Assembly (NCBI RefSeq): GCF_001544795.2
Contig: NZ_FCOI02000004.1
Location: 186,001 to 250,000, forward strand
Reading direction: 5' to 3'
Length of the DNA stretch: 64,000 bases
Origin: Caballeronia temeraria
Lineage (GTDB): Bacteria; Pseudomonadota; Gammaproteobacteria; Burkholderiales; Burkholderiaceae
How positions within the stretch are numbered: position 1 is the first letter of the stretch; each line of letters opens with the position of its first letter. Below the pieces are notes generated by a model. That model was not told the origin of the DNA, searched no databases, and worked only from the letters and a program-made list of their open reading frames with translations. Positions 33,954-42,851 of the stretch are shown here, piece after piece. A program made the translations under genes and the position numbers.

Positions 33954-34793
33954 TCAATGCGCGGCGATGAACGCGGTGACATCGGCGAGTACGGGCGAAT
34001 CTTTGCGCCGCGCCGCCGAGAACGTTTCGATGATGGTGTCGTGGCCGTATCCCGGATACTTCTTCAGCTCGACGTTGTCATGATGCGCACGCAGCGCTTC
34101 CGCGAAGCGATCGCTGTTGCGCGGATCGACATCGGTGTCGGCGGTGCCGGCGGCGAGCAGCATCGGCGGCTCCTTGCCCGATATGAACGCGATGGGCAAC
34201 GCGCCCGCGCGCAAGGCATCCGGAAAGATCTCGTCCATGTGCGGGTCGCTCGTCGGGATGGCGGCGTATGGACCGGCGAGCCCGATCATCCCGGCAAGCG
34301 ACGTATTGGCAATGCCTTGCGCGGCGAGATAGCGCGGATCGGTCGCGAGCATGGCCGCCATATGCGCGCCGGAGGAATGGCCCATCAGGAAGATGCGTCC
34401 GGGATCGCCGCCGAATTCGCGCGCGTGGTCGCGCGTCCAGCGCACGGCGGCGGCGGGGTCGTCGAGAAAGCCGGGAAAGACGGCATCGGGATAGATGCGG
34501 TAGTCAGGCGCGACCGTCACGATGCCGTGCGCGGCGAGCGCTTGCGCGATCGGGCGCGAATCCTTGCGATGACCGCTTTGCCAGCCCCCGCCGTAGAAAT
34601 ACACGACGACCGGACGATTGCCGAGCGCGCCGGAGCCGGGCGTATAGACATCGAGCCGCTGGCGAGGCCCCTTGCCATACGCGATGCCGTCGGCGCGCTC
34701 GCTATCGTGTTCGAGCGCGCGCGCCGCGATCACACCACCCACGCATGCGGCCAGCGCGAGCAAAATAAACTTTCTTCTTGCCGGAAGATGCAT
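33954..34793 (-). CDS. Alpha/beta hydrolase (esterase/lipase, HSL-like), putative lipoprotein
   Basis: A 279-residue hydrolase. The N-terminus has a basic start and lipobox LAAC (Cys17), so it is probably anchored in the envelope. VVYFYGGGWQSG is an HGGGW-type oxyanion loop with Tyr in place of the first His; GHSSGAH holds the nucleophile Ser; Asp in DTDVDPRNS and His in YPGYGHDT complete the triad. Substrate unknown. It stands alone, between the CBS-BON gene and the AT-rich gap. Confidence 0.85.
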   Translation of the reverse strand: MHLPARRKFILLALAACVGGVIAARALEHDSERADGIAYGKGPRQRLDVYTPGSGALGNRPVVVYFYGGGWQSGHRKDSRPIAQALAAHGIVTVAPDYRIYPDAVFPGFLDDPAAAVRWTRDHAREFGGDPGRIFLMGHSSGAHMAAMLATDPRYLAAQGIANTSLAGMIGLAGPYAAIPTSDPHMDEIFPDALRAGALPIAFISGKEPPMLLAAGTADTDVDPRNSDRFAEALRAHHDNVELKKYPGYGHDTIIETFSAARRKDSPVLADVTAFIAAH

Positions 34794-35281
34794 CGTGCTA
34801 TCGGGTTTTCTGTGCAGTGGACATTAGAGGATACGCAACTCCGCATGTACGTGCGGAAGTTATCGCTGCGAGAGATAGAACGCTATGCTTACGGCGCCCT
34901 GACGATTATCATTTTTATCCTTTCAATTTTTTATTGTTTCGTATCGCCAACTACTTCGATGGAAAAACATTCGCGCCACATATCGCCGATTGCGAGTTGA
35001 ATTCTTCATAATTTTATTAACGCCTTCTATCGCTGGCTGACGTCATTCCTACCGATTCCCCACGCGCCCCCTAAACCAGCCGATGACTTGTGTATCTCTC
35101 CGCACATTACGAGGCGATATGTCTGGATACGCTTCATCGTCGATGACAGTGGTCCGCCCGGAATCGGACCTCGATACTTAAGAGCGCTCAAGGCGCCGCG
35201 CACAATTCAAAGATTCAAAAAAAATAAGATGGCAAACCGAAGGGACCCGGGTATTGCCAAAACCGCTGAGGGAGAACACGA
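34794..35281. other. 488-base intergenic region with an AT-rich centre
   Basis: Gap between the divergent esterase and the A-T-TE gene. Bases 34860-35040 are visibly AT-rich against the GC-rich surroundings. It holds one doubtful small ORF (34845-35000), a GAGCGCTC palindrome (35182-35189), an A-rich tract near 35218 and the ribosome site GGGAGA before the A-T-TE start. It probably holds both promoters; no other gene was recognised. Confidence 0.5.
34845..35000 (+). CDS. Candidate 51-residue single-helix membrane peptide (doubtful)
   Basis: The ORF begins MYVRKLSLREIERYAYGA and continues with a strongly hydrophobic run of about 20 residues (GALTIIIFILSIFYCFV) before a polar tail. The charged-then-hydrophobic layout suits a small membrane protein, but GAGG lies about 14 bases before the ATG and AT-rich DNA often gives hydrophobic ORFs by chance. 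Confidence 0.2.
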   Translation: MYVRKLSLREIERYAYGALTIIIFILSIFYCFVSPTTSMEKHSRHISPIAS

Positions 35282-38200
35282 ATGGATCGTTCGGAATCGC
35301 CATACGAGGCGAAGTCGCGCCTGCCCATTTTTGACCAGCAATCCGTCCGCAATACACCATCACAGATGGCCGCGTTCACCGCGGCGCTACAGGAACATAC
35401 GGGCCGGTCATTCAAAAGCTATAGCGAATTGCACGACTTCTCGGTCCGGGATTACCGGAATTTCTGGAAGTGCTTCATGCAATGGACGCCTGGCCTGAAA
35501 TGGTCGGGTAGTGCCGAAACCGTATGTGTCGGCGATACAGGCGAGCACGCGAGGTTCTTTCCGGACGTGACGCTGAACTATGCGGATAATCTGCTCGGGT
35601 TTGCCATCGCGCCCGCCGACGCGCCCGCGCTCACCGCCTGTCATGCCGATGGCCGCCGCGTGCATCTCACGCGCGGCGAGCTGCGTACGCGCGTGGCCCG
35701 CCTCGCCGACGCGCTCACGCAACTGGGCTTGCGCGAAGGCGACCGCGTCGCGGGCGTGATGCGCAACGACGCCGAAGCGATCGTCACCGCGCTCGCCGTG
35801 ACCGCGATCGGCGCGACGCTGTCGACCGCCGCGCCCGAGATGGGCATCGAAACGCTGCTCGACCGCTTCACGCAGCTCGAACCACGCTTCCTGTTCGCGC
35901 ACACCGCCGCGCAGCCGTTCGACACCGGCACGCCGCTCGCCACGAAAGTGGGCTTGCTCGCCGATGCACTGCCTTCGCTCGAAGGCATCGTGAGCCTCGA
36001 CGGCGATCCGTCGGCCGTGCGCGCCGCGCCGCCCGTCAACTCGCTCGATGCGCTGCTCGCGGCCGGCGACCCCGCGCGCGTCGAATGGAAACACTTCGGC
36101 TTCAATCATCCGCTCTTCGTCATGTTCTCGTCGGGCACGACGGGCAAGCCGAAATGCATCGTGCATGGCGCGGGCGGAAGCCTGATCGAGCATCTGAAGG
36201 AGCATCGGCTGCATTGCGACCTGCGGCCCGGCGATCGCATGTACTTCCACACCAGTTGCGCGTGGATGATGTGGAACTGGCAATTGTCGGCGCTCGCATC
36301 GGGCGTCGAAATCGTGACGTACGACGGCCCGATCGCATCGGTGGATACGCTGTGGCGGCTTGTCGCCGAACAGCGCGTCAACGTGTTCGGCACGAGCCCC
36401 GCCTATCTGAAGATGTGCGAAGACGCGGGCCTCGTGCCATCGCGCGAATTCGACCTGAGCGACCTCCGCTCGATGATGTCCACCGGCGCGATCCTCTTCG
36501 ATGCGCAGTTCGAATGGGTCCGCGACAACGTCAAGCCCTTGCAACTGCAATCGATCTCCGGCGGCACCGATATCCTCGGCTGCTTCGTGCTGGGCAATCC
36601 GGACCTTCCCGTGTACGCGGGCGAAGCGCAATGCAAGAGTCTCGCGTTCGATGTCCAGGCGTGGCGCGACGGCGCGCGCGCGGAAGGCGTCGGCGAACTG
36701 GTGTGCGTGAATCCGTTCCCGTCACGTCCGCTAGGATTCCTGAATGATCCGGAAGGCGAGCGCTTTCACAAAGCCTATTTCAGCGCCAACGCCGGCGTAT
36801 GGACGCATGGCGATCAGATCGAGTTTCCGCCGGAAGGCACGGCGCGGCTGCATGGACGCAGCGACGGCGTGCTCGTCGTGCGCGGCATCAATGTCGGACC
36901 GGACGAGATTTATCGCGTGCTGAACGACATGCCCGAGATTCGCGAAGGCATTGTCGTGCAGCAGCGCATGCGCGACACCAGCAACGCCGATGCGCCGGGC
37001 AATCCCATCGGCGAACGGCTCGTGCTGCTGGTCACGCTCAAAGCCGGCGCGCGGATGAACGGCGCGTTGATCGCGCGCATACGCCGCGAGCTCGTGCGCC
37101 GCACGTCCGCCGCGCATGTGCCCGACGTGATCGCGGCCGTCGACGATCTGCCGGTCACGCACAGCGGCAAGCTCACGGAAACCGCGGTGCGCAATGCAGT
37201 CAACGGACTCGACGTGACCAACGCCGCCGCGCTGCGCAATCCGGCATCGCTCGATGCGATCCGCACGCATCCTGCCCTGCAACATCGCGCGGGCGACGTG
37301 CCGCACAGTTACGCGACGCGGGAAGAACTGGAACGGCTGCTGCAGACGAAATGGGAGCAGTTGTTCGCCTTTGCGCCGATTGGACGCGACGACAACTTCT
37401 TCGAACTCGGCGGACATTCGCTGCTCGCCGCGCGTCTGCTCGCGGACCTGCAGCCGATCATCGGACGCCAGATTCCGCTCGCGACGATGTTGCGCGCGCC
37501 GACCATCGCGAAGCTCGCCGATGTCATCGACAAAGGCGCATTGCCGCAAACCTCCGAAGTGCTCGTGCCAATGCGCGAAGGCGAAGGCGCGCCGCTCTTT
37601 CTCGTGCACAGCGTGACGGGCTCGGTGCTCGAGTGCACGCGTCTTATCGGCAACATGCGCAAGCAGCGCCCGGTGTATGGCTTGCAGGCGCTCGGGCTCG
37701 ACGGCGAGAGCGCGCCGCAGCGCCGTGTCGAGGACATGGCGAAGACGTACATCGAGCAGATTCGCAAGGTTCAGCCGAACGGGCCGTATGCGCTCGCCGG
37801 ATTCTCCTTCGGCGGGCTGATCGCGCTGGAGATCGCGCAGCAGTTGTTCGGCGCGGGCGAGCAGACGGAATTCGTGTGCCTGCTCGACACCTATGTGCAG
37901 GAACGCTGGCTGCCGTGGTTCGCGCTGCTCGCATTCCGGCGCGATTATGCGGCCAGGCTGTTGAAGACGCTCGCGGGCATGTCGCCGCGTGAACGCGCCG
38001 CTTTCGCGGGCGCCAAGATGTCCGCCGCCGCGAACAAGCTGGCGATGCGCCTCGGCCGCGTGCCGCAAACGCGCACGCAGACGCAGACGTCGCCCGGCGC
38101 TGATCCGATGCCGCCCGTGTTGCGGCGCATGCGCGACACCTTCCGCACCGCGATGAACAACTATCGGCCGAAGCCGTTCGAAGGCGGCCGGATCGTCTAC

Positions 38201-38425
38201 GTGCGCGCGGCCTCGCGCGAGGAAGACCGGGGCGATCCGCTGCCGCTATGGCAGAAGATCGCGCGCGGCGGACTGACGGTCGCGGAAGTGCCGGGCAACC
38301 ATGCGGGCGTCATCGAAGAGCCGGGTGTGTATGCCGCTGCCGCCGCGCTCGACCGCGACTACAGCGCCGAAGACGAATCGGAAGTGCAGCGCCGCGCTCA
38401 TCGCGTGATGGTTCGGAGCACGTAG
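35282..38425 (+). CDS. Single-module NRPS-like enzyme: acetoacetyl-CoA-synthetase-like adenylation, thiolation and thioesterase domains
   Basis: A 1047-residue protein with three domains. Residues 1-650 resemble acetoacetyl-CoA synthetase: P-loop MFSSGTTGKPK (281-291), YFHTSCAWMMWNW (321-333), SISGGTDI (424-431) and catalytic Lys630 in HSGKLTE. Residues 675-750 are a carrier domain with DNFFELGGHSLL, Ser713 being the phosphopantetheine site. Residues 765-1030 are a type I thioesterase with GFSFGG (Ser842), Asp869 in LLDTYV and His1007 in GNHAG. No condensation or reductase domain is present. It should load an acid, probably a beta-keto acid, onto its own carrier and release it by hydrolysis, cyclisation or dimerisation. 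No phosphopantetheinyl transferase or tailoring genes adjoin it. Product unknown. Confidence 0.87.
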   Translation: MDRSESPYEAKSRLPIFDQQSVRNTPSQMAAFTAALQEHTGRSFKSYSELHDFSVRDYRNFWKCFMQWTPGLKWSGSAETVCVGDTGEHARFFPDVTLNYADNLLGFAIAPADAPALTACHADGRRVHLTRGELRTRVARLADALTQLGLREGDRVAGVMRNDAEAIVTALAVTAIGATLSTAAPEMGIETLLDRFTQLEPRFLFAHTAAQPFDTGTPLATKVGLLADALPSLEGIVSLDGDPSAVRAAPPVNSLDALLAAGDPARVEWKHFGFNHPLFVMFSSGTTGKPKCIVHGAGGSLIEHLKEHRLHCDLRPGDRMYFHTSCAWMMWNWQLSALASGVEIVTYDGPIASVDTLWRLVAEQRVNVFGTSPAYLKMCEDAGLVPSREFDLSDLRSMMSTGAILFDAQFEWVRDNVKPLQLQSISGGTDILGCFVLGNPDLPVYAGEAQCKSLAFDVQAWRDGARAEGVGELVCVNPFPSRPLGFLNDPEGERFHKAYFSANAGVWTHGDQIEFPPEGTARLHGRSDGVLVVRGINVGPDEIYRVLNDMPEIREGIVVQQRMRDTSNADAPGNPIGERLVLLVTLKAGARMNGALIARIRRELVRRTSAAHVPDVIAAVDDLPVTHSGKLTETAVRNAVNGLDVTNAAALRNPASLDAIRTHPALQHRAGDVPHSYATREELERLLQTKWEQLFAFAPIGRDDNFFELGGHSLLAARLLADLQPIIGRQIPLATMLRAPTIAKLADVIDKGALPQTSEVLVPMREGEGAPLFLVHSVTGSVLECTRLIGNMRKQRPVYGLQALGLDGESAPQRRVEDMAKTYIEQIRKVQPNGPYALAGFSFGGLIALEIAQQLFGAGEQTEFVCLLDTYVQERWLPWFALLAFRRDYAARLLKTLAGMSPRERAAFAGAKMSAAANKLAMRLGRVPQTRTQTQTSPGADPMPPVLRRMRDTFRTAMNNYRPKPFEGGRIVYVRAASREEDRGDPLPLWQKIARGGLTVAEVPGNHAGVIEEPGVYAAAAALDRDYSAEDESEVQRRAHRVMVRST

Positions 38426-38437
38426 GACCGCGAGACG

Positions 38438-38477
38438 GATCGTCGGCCGCTCATCGAGATGAAAGCGGCTGACGATC
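38438..38477. terminator. Bidirectional terminator-like hairpin between convergent genes
   Basis: Arms of 14 bases (GATCGTCGGCCGCT / AGCGGCTGACGATC, one mismatch) flank a 12-base loop, in the 58-base gap between the convergent A-T-TE and flippase genes. There is no long T-run on either side. Confidence 0.55.
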
Positions 38478-38483
38478 GATGCA

Positions 38484-39854
38484 TCACGCGCTGTCGGAAC
38501 GCGGTGCGGCCGGGACCGGCGCGAAGTTCGTCAGAAAGAAGTAGCAGATGAAGACGCTGGCCGCGCCCACGCCCGTCCCGAGCAGCACGCCCTGCGCACC
38601 GAAGAAGCGGATCAGCACCGCCGTCGCCGCCAGCTTGGTCGCGAAGCCCAGCACGGATATGACCGTGATCGCCCGATAGCGCGCCTCGCTCGCGAACGAC
38701 TGAATCAGCACGCACATCCCGAACGAAAACGGAATCTGCGACAGCCCGCAGCGGAAGAGGCTCGTGACCGCGATCGTGTCCTCGCTCGTGAAAGCGCCCT
38801 TCTGGAACAGCAGCTTGATCGCGAACGGCGCGAGGACATAGGCGAGCGCCGCGCCGGCCGTTCCCACGCCGAGCATCACGAAAGACCATTTACGCGCCGT
38901 GCTGCGCGCCCGCGCATGATCGCCGCGATGCAGGATTTCCGAGAGAATCGGCAAGGTCGCGCGGCTGATGGCGATCGCGCCCATGCTCACGAGCAGGGAA
39001 AGCAGCCGGTTTGCGTAGCCGAGCGTCGCGATGGCGCCATCGCCCATATGCGCCATGAAGTACTGGTCGACGGGCAGCCACAGATTCGCCACCACCGAGC
39101 CGATCAGCAACATGCCGAGCGAGCGCGTCATGCCCGGCCAATGCGGCGCGCGCACGGAGAGACGCGGAAGCGCGCGCACGCCATCGGCGCGTTTTGCGAG
39201 TATCCGCAGCCACAGCGCCTGAATGACGATGCCGATCGTCGTGCCCACGATCAGCGGCATGCTCGACGAGTTGTCGCGCGCGCCCAGCACGAACACCAGC
39301 AATGCGATGGCCGGCACGCATTCGAGCAGCGTGTTGATGTGCTTTTCGGATGCCTGGAGCCGCGCCGCCGAGATGCAGATCGTGAAGGCCAGCACGCCGA
39401 CCGGCGTCATGCCGACGACCATCTGCCGGCACATCTCGCGCGTCGCTTCGGACAGCGTTCCCGAAAAGAAGCCGACCATGTGCGGCCAGAAGAAATACAG
39501 CATCAGCGAAACCACGATGCCAATGGCAAGCCCTGCGCCTTCGAGTTCGCTCAGAAGCTGGTTCTGCCGGGTCTTGTCGTTTCTGAGCGCGACGAGCGCG
39601 GGAACGAGCAGCACGCTCAACTGGTTCGTGATGGTGGCCGGCAGCCAGGTGACGATGGTGAGAGCGAGCTGATACGCGTCGACGGTACCGCTGACGCCGT
39701 ATCGATACGCGATCGCCATTTCCTTCGACGCGCCGATCAGCTTCCCGGCGAGAACGAACAACAACAGGACAAAGGCGCTTCTCGCGATGCGCTTGTGATC
39801 CTGATGAACGCCGAGCAGACGCTCTCTTAGCGATTGCACTGTTGCGGTCAGCAC
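38484..39854 (-). CDS. MurJ/MVF family lipid-linked oligosaccharide flippase
   Basis: A 456-residue polytopic protein with about 12-14 helices. FVLLLFVLAGKLIGASKEMAIAYRYGVSGTVDAYQLA is the N-terminal MurJ/MviN signature and LLFQKGAFTSEDT is the conserved cytosolic motif. Such proteins flip lipid II or other undecaprenyl-linked sugars. The start is GTG with GGAGGGGAA directly upstream; the open frame continues far upstream but that part is not coding. Essential MurJ is usually elsewhere beside rpsT in this group, so this may be a second copy serving an exopolysaccharide. Confidence 0.82.
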   Translation of the reverse strand: MLTATVQSLRERLLGVHQDHKRIARSAFVLLLFVLAGKLIGASKEMAIAYRYGVSGTVDAYQLALTIVTWLPATITNQLSVLLVPALVALRNDKTRQNQLLSELEGAGLAIGIVVSLMLYFFWPHMVGFFSGTLSEATREMCRQMVVGMTPVGVLAFTICISAARLQASEKHINTLLECVPAIALLVFVLGARDNSSSMPLIVGTTIGIVIQALWLRILAKRADGVRALPRLSVRAPHWPGMTRSLGMLLIGSVVANLWLPVDQYFMAHMGDGAIATLGYANRLLSLLVSMGAIAISRATLPILSEILHRGDHARARSTARKWSFVMLGVGTAGAALAYVLAPFAIKLLFQKGAFTSEDTIAVTSLFRCGLSQIPFSFGMCVLIQSFASEARYRAITVISVLGFATKLAATAVLIRFFGAQGVLLGTGVGAASVFICYFFLTNFAPVPAAPRSDSA

Positions 39855-40139
39855 TTCCCCTCCGGCAAATTGACCTCGATTCGCGCAAGACGGGATGCTC
39901 GCTTGCGCACCGGGGGAGAGTGCATCAAACGGGAAGGGCGAACTGTTCGCCACGCCACCGGCGCGCGCCGATGCCAGCGCGATCATGCCCGGAGATGCCG
40001 GCACGCACAGGCATTTTGCGCACGCGCCTGGTGCGCTACCGTGCAGAAGTCCACATTCATAACGTGCGAGAGTTTCGGCTGCGCGCCGGCCTGGCCGCAG
40101 CTTCGGCGTGGCGAGAACGCAAGTGTGCCTGGAAGGTAA

Positions 40140-41189
40140 ATGAAGAAATCCATTTGGGTTGTCGTAATAATGATTGTCGTTTCCTTGCTCGCGATCAACA
40201 CGCCCGGCGTGACGCGGCATGTGCAGACGGTCTACGCCGTCTGGGACGATGGCCGGGTGCTCGAACGCCTGAACTGGCAGACGCTCGTGCGCTGGTGGCA
40301 TCGCCTGAGAAACGAAAGCGACGACGGCGGCCACCGCGCGAGCCTCACGAGTTCGCCTGTTCCGGCGACGCCGAATTGCCCGATGACGTCCTTCACGCCG
40401 CCGAAGCTGGTCGATCCGCGCAGTCCGAAGGCATTCGGCGCCGCCGGCGACGGCAAGACCGACGACACCAAGGCGTTCCAGGCGGCCATCGATGCCGGCG
40501 ATGTGCTCGTTCCGGCCGGCACGTATCTGCTCAATCACACGGTCGTCGTGACGGCGAGCAACCGGCATCTCCAGTGCGAGCCGGGCGTGACGCTCAAAAA
40601 GACGATCCGCAAGAACGGCAACATGTTCAATTTCGAAGGCCCGTCGACGGGAAATAGCGTCGTCGGCTGCAACTTCGTGGGCGCGAATCCGACGCGCATC
40701 CGCGAATGGGACCGCGACGGGGAATACGACATTCCGATCCAGACCAACGGCGCGGTCGACCATTTCGTGCTCGCGGGCAACAGCTTCCGCGACTTCTTCG
40801 GCCAGTCGATGTTCCAGACCGAAGGACAAGGCGGCGGCACCGGCGACATTCTGATGTTCAACTCGTTCGCCAACTGCCCGCTTTATGGCATCGCGCTGGT
40901 GGGCTCGGTCAACGGGCGCGTGGCCTACAACCTCGCCGACAACTGCCGCATGGGTCCGGAAAACAACGACGCCACGCAGGACACGGGCGGCAACGTCCTC
41001 GAATGCAATCGCATGGTCAACGGCGGCAACATCACCGGCGGGGCCAATGGCGAGGGCGGCGTCGACTATAGCGGGAATGTCGTGCGTCACAACATCCTCG
41101 ATGGCGGCTATATGCAGATCAGCCCGCCGGAGCATGGGAAACCGGCCAAGTACATCGACAACACCTGCAACGACTGCGGAACCGAGTGA
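40140..41189 (+). CDS. Right-handed beta-helix (pectate lyase-like) membrane-anchored protein
   Basis: A 349-residue protein with an N-terminal membrane segment (about residues 5-20) and a periplasmic beta-helix. FGAAGDGKTDDTKAFQAAID (about 97-116) is the start signature of the pectate-lyase/tailspike fold; later turns hold short Asn/Gly-rich repeats such as NGRVAYNLADNC. GGAAGG lies before the ATG. Divergent from the flippase gene, so it may trim or bind the polysaccharide that is exported. No catalytic residues can be assigned. Confidence 0.82.
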   Translation: MKKSIWVVVIMIVVSLLAINTPGVTRHVQTVYAVWDDGRVLERLNWQTLVRWWHRLRNESDDGGHRASLTSSPVPATPNCPMTSFTPPKLVDPRSPKAFGAAGDGKTDDTKAFQAAIDAGDVLVPAGTYLLNHTVVVTASNRHLQCEPGVTLKKTIRKNGNMFNFEGPSTGNSVVGCNFVGANPTRIREWDRDGEYDIPIQTNGAVDHFVLAGNSFRDFFGQSMFQTEGQGGGTGDILMFNSFANCPLYGIALVGSVNGRVAYNLADNCRMGPENNDATQDTGGNVLECNRMVNGGNITGGANGEGGVDYSGNVVRHNILDGGYMQISPPEHGKPAKYIDNTCNDCGTE

Positions 41190-41291
41190 GGGCATCGGCG
41201 CGCTGCACTCATTCGCCGCCCATTGTCGACGCCCAGAATCCTTCTCAACCGATGCGCAGCCACGCCGCACCGCGCTTCCAGGAGAAGGAAC

Positions 41292-41582
41292 ATGAAAACG
41301 ATCGGACATGCCGCCGCCGCTGCGGTGCTCGGAATCGGACTGGTGGGTAGTGCCCAGGCGCATGTGTTCGTCGGCATGAGCGTCGGGATGCCGGTGGTGC
41401 CCGTCGCGCCTGTCGTGGCGGTTGCGCCGGTTGCGACTGTCGCGCCGGTTCCGGTCTATGCGCCGCCCGTCGCGTATTACGCGCCGCCGCCACCCGTGTA
41501 CGCGCCGTCGGTCGCGGTCGGTTACTGGGGCGGACGTCCGGGCTGGGGATATCACCGCTACGCGGCCGGTTACTGGCGCTAG
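41292..41582 (+). CDS. Small secreted Pro/Val/Ala-rich protein
   Basis: A 96-residue protein: signal peptide ending at AQA, then low-complexity repeats (VPVAP, VAVAP, VATVAP, VPVYAPPV, YYAPPPPVYAP) and a Gly/Tyr/Trp-rich tail (GYWGGRPGWGYHRY). The ATG has GGAGAAGGAA just before it. This resembles common proteobacterial envelope proteins of unknown function; no enzyme domain is seen. Confidence 0.75.
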   Translation: MKTIGHAAAAAVLGIGLVGSAQAHVFVGMSVGMPVVPVAPVVAVAPVATVAPVPVYAPPVAYYAPPPPVYAPSVAVGYWGGRPGWGYHRYAAGYWR

Positions 41583-41716
41583 GCGTGCCGCACGCAAGGC
41601 GCATCTTTCTTGCTTGATGTTGTGATCGAACCCCGAGGCCCGCGACTTCGCCCGCCTCCGGCTTCGCCCGCCGCCGCGCGCGAAGCCGCCCCGGACAACG
41701 ATGCGACGGAGGAGCG

Positions 41717-42745
41717 ATGCGCCATCACGACAACAGACGCGGCATGCGCCACGCAATTTCTGCCCTGCTGATTGCAGCGCTTACCGCATGCGGCGGCGGC
41801 AGCGGAGGCGATTCGGGCGGAAGCGGTTCATCCGCGCCGGCGGGCGGCGTCAAGCTGCAGGTCGTGGTATTCGGAGACAGCCTATCGGATGTCGGGACGT
41901 ACGCGCCGATCGCGGGCGTGGTCAAGGGCGGGCGCTTCACGACGAATCCGGGACAGGTCTGGACGCAGGACGTCGCGCAATATTACGGCGACACGCTGAC
42001 GGCGGCATTCACCATCGACCTCGGGCACGAACTGAAGCCGCAAAGCGGTTTGGGCTATGCGCAAGGCGGCTCGACGGTCGCCACGCCGGCAAACCAGAAC
42101 CAGTTCCTGACCGATGTGATCGGCGATATCGAAATGCCGGTGAATCAGCAGATTTCGAGCTATCTGTCGATGCACGGCAGTTTCAACTCGGGCCAGTTGG
42201 TGCTCGTCTGGGCCGGCGCGAACGACGTGCTGCGCGCCGGCAGCCCGCCTGCCGCCAATACGACCGTGCAGACGGCGGCCACGACGCTCGCGCGACTCGT
42301 CGCGCAGATCGTGCAGAACGGCGCCGCGCATGTCGTGGTGGTGAATGTGCCGAATATCGGATTGTCGCCGGACGGCATCAAGTCCGCCGATGGCGGCGGC
42401 AACCTCACGCAGCTCTCGCAGCTCTTCAACGCGACGTTGACCTCGGCGCTGCAGGCCAACGGTCTGCAAGGCAAGGTGCTTGTCGTCGATTCCTACGCGT
42501 GGACGACGCAGACCATCGCGAACTTTCAGGCCAACGGATTCACCGTGTCCAATACGGGCCAGGCCTGCGATCCTGCCAAGACGCCGCATGACACGTCGCT
42601 GCTCTGCTCGCCGGCGACGTATGTTTCGTCGAACGCGGATCAGACCTACATGTTCGCCGACGACCTGCATCCGACGACGCACATGCACGCGCTGTTTGCG
42701 CAATTTGTGGAACAGCAGATCGCGGCGAGCGGGCTGGGGCGGTAA
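41717..42745 (+). CDS. SGNH/GDSL family hydrolase, lipoprotein
   Basis: A 342-residue esterase-type protein. The signal ends at the lipobox LTAC (Cys25), followed by a Gly/Ser linker. Block I GDSLSDVGTY holds the nucleophile Ser, GANDVL is block III with Asn, and DDLHPTTHMH is block V with Asp and His. GGAGGAG precedes the ATG. Likely an outer-membrane or periplasmic lipase/esterase; substrate unknown. Confidence 0.85.
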   Translation: MRHHDNRRGMRHAISALLIAALTACGGGSGGDSGGSGSSAPAGGVKLQVVVFGDSLSDVGTYAPIAGVVKGGRFTTNPGQVWTQDVAQYYGDTLTAAFTIDLGHELKPQSGLGYAQGGSTVATPANQNQFLTDVIGDIEMPVNQQISSYLSMHGSFNSGQLVLVWAGANDVLRAGSPPAANTTVQTAATTLARLVAQIVQNGAAHVVVVNVPNIGLSPDGIKSADGGGNLTQLSQLFNATLTSALQANGLQGKVLVVDSYAWTTQTIANFQANGFTVSNTGQACDPAKTPHDTSLLCSPATYVSSNADQTYMFADDLHPTTHMHALFAQFVEQQIAASGLGR

Positions 42746-42851
42746 AGGGGGTGATGGCGGGCGGGCGTGGCAGGCTCACATATGTCGATTTCCCGCCGCC
42801 TCGTTCGTCGTCTCGATGGAACCATCGAATCCATCGACCCGGAGAACGTTC

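Noticed and set aside
41641..41690. CTTCGCCCGCC direct repeats after the small secreted protein
   Set aside because: Short GC-rich repeats of this kind are common in this base composition and show no further structure.
39855..41756. Upstream extension of the MurJ-like frame to over 1000 codons
   Set aside because: The extra part is low-complexity, lies over the divergent beta-helix gene and small secreted protein on the other strand, and a GTG with GGAGG marks the real start at 39854.
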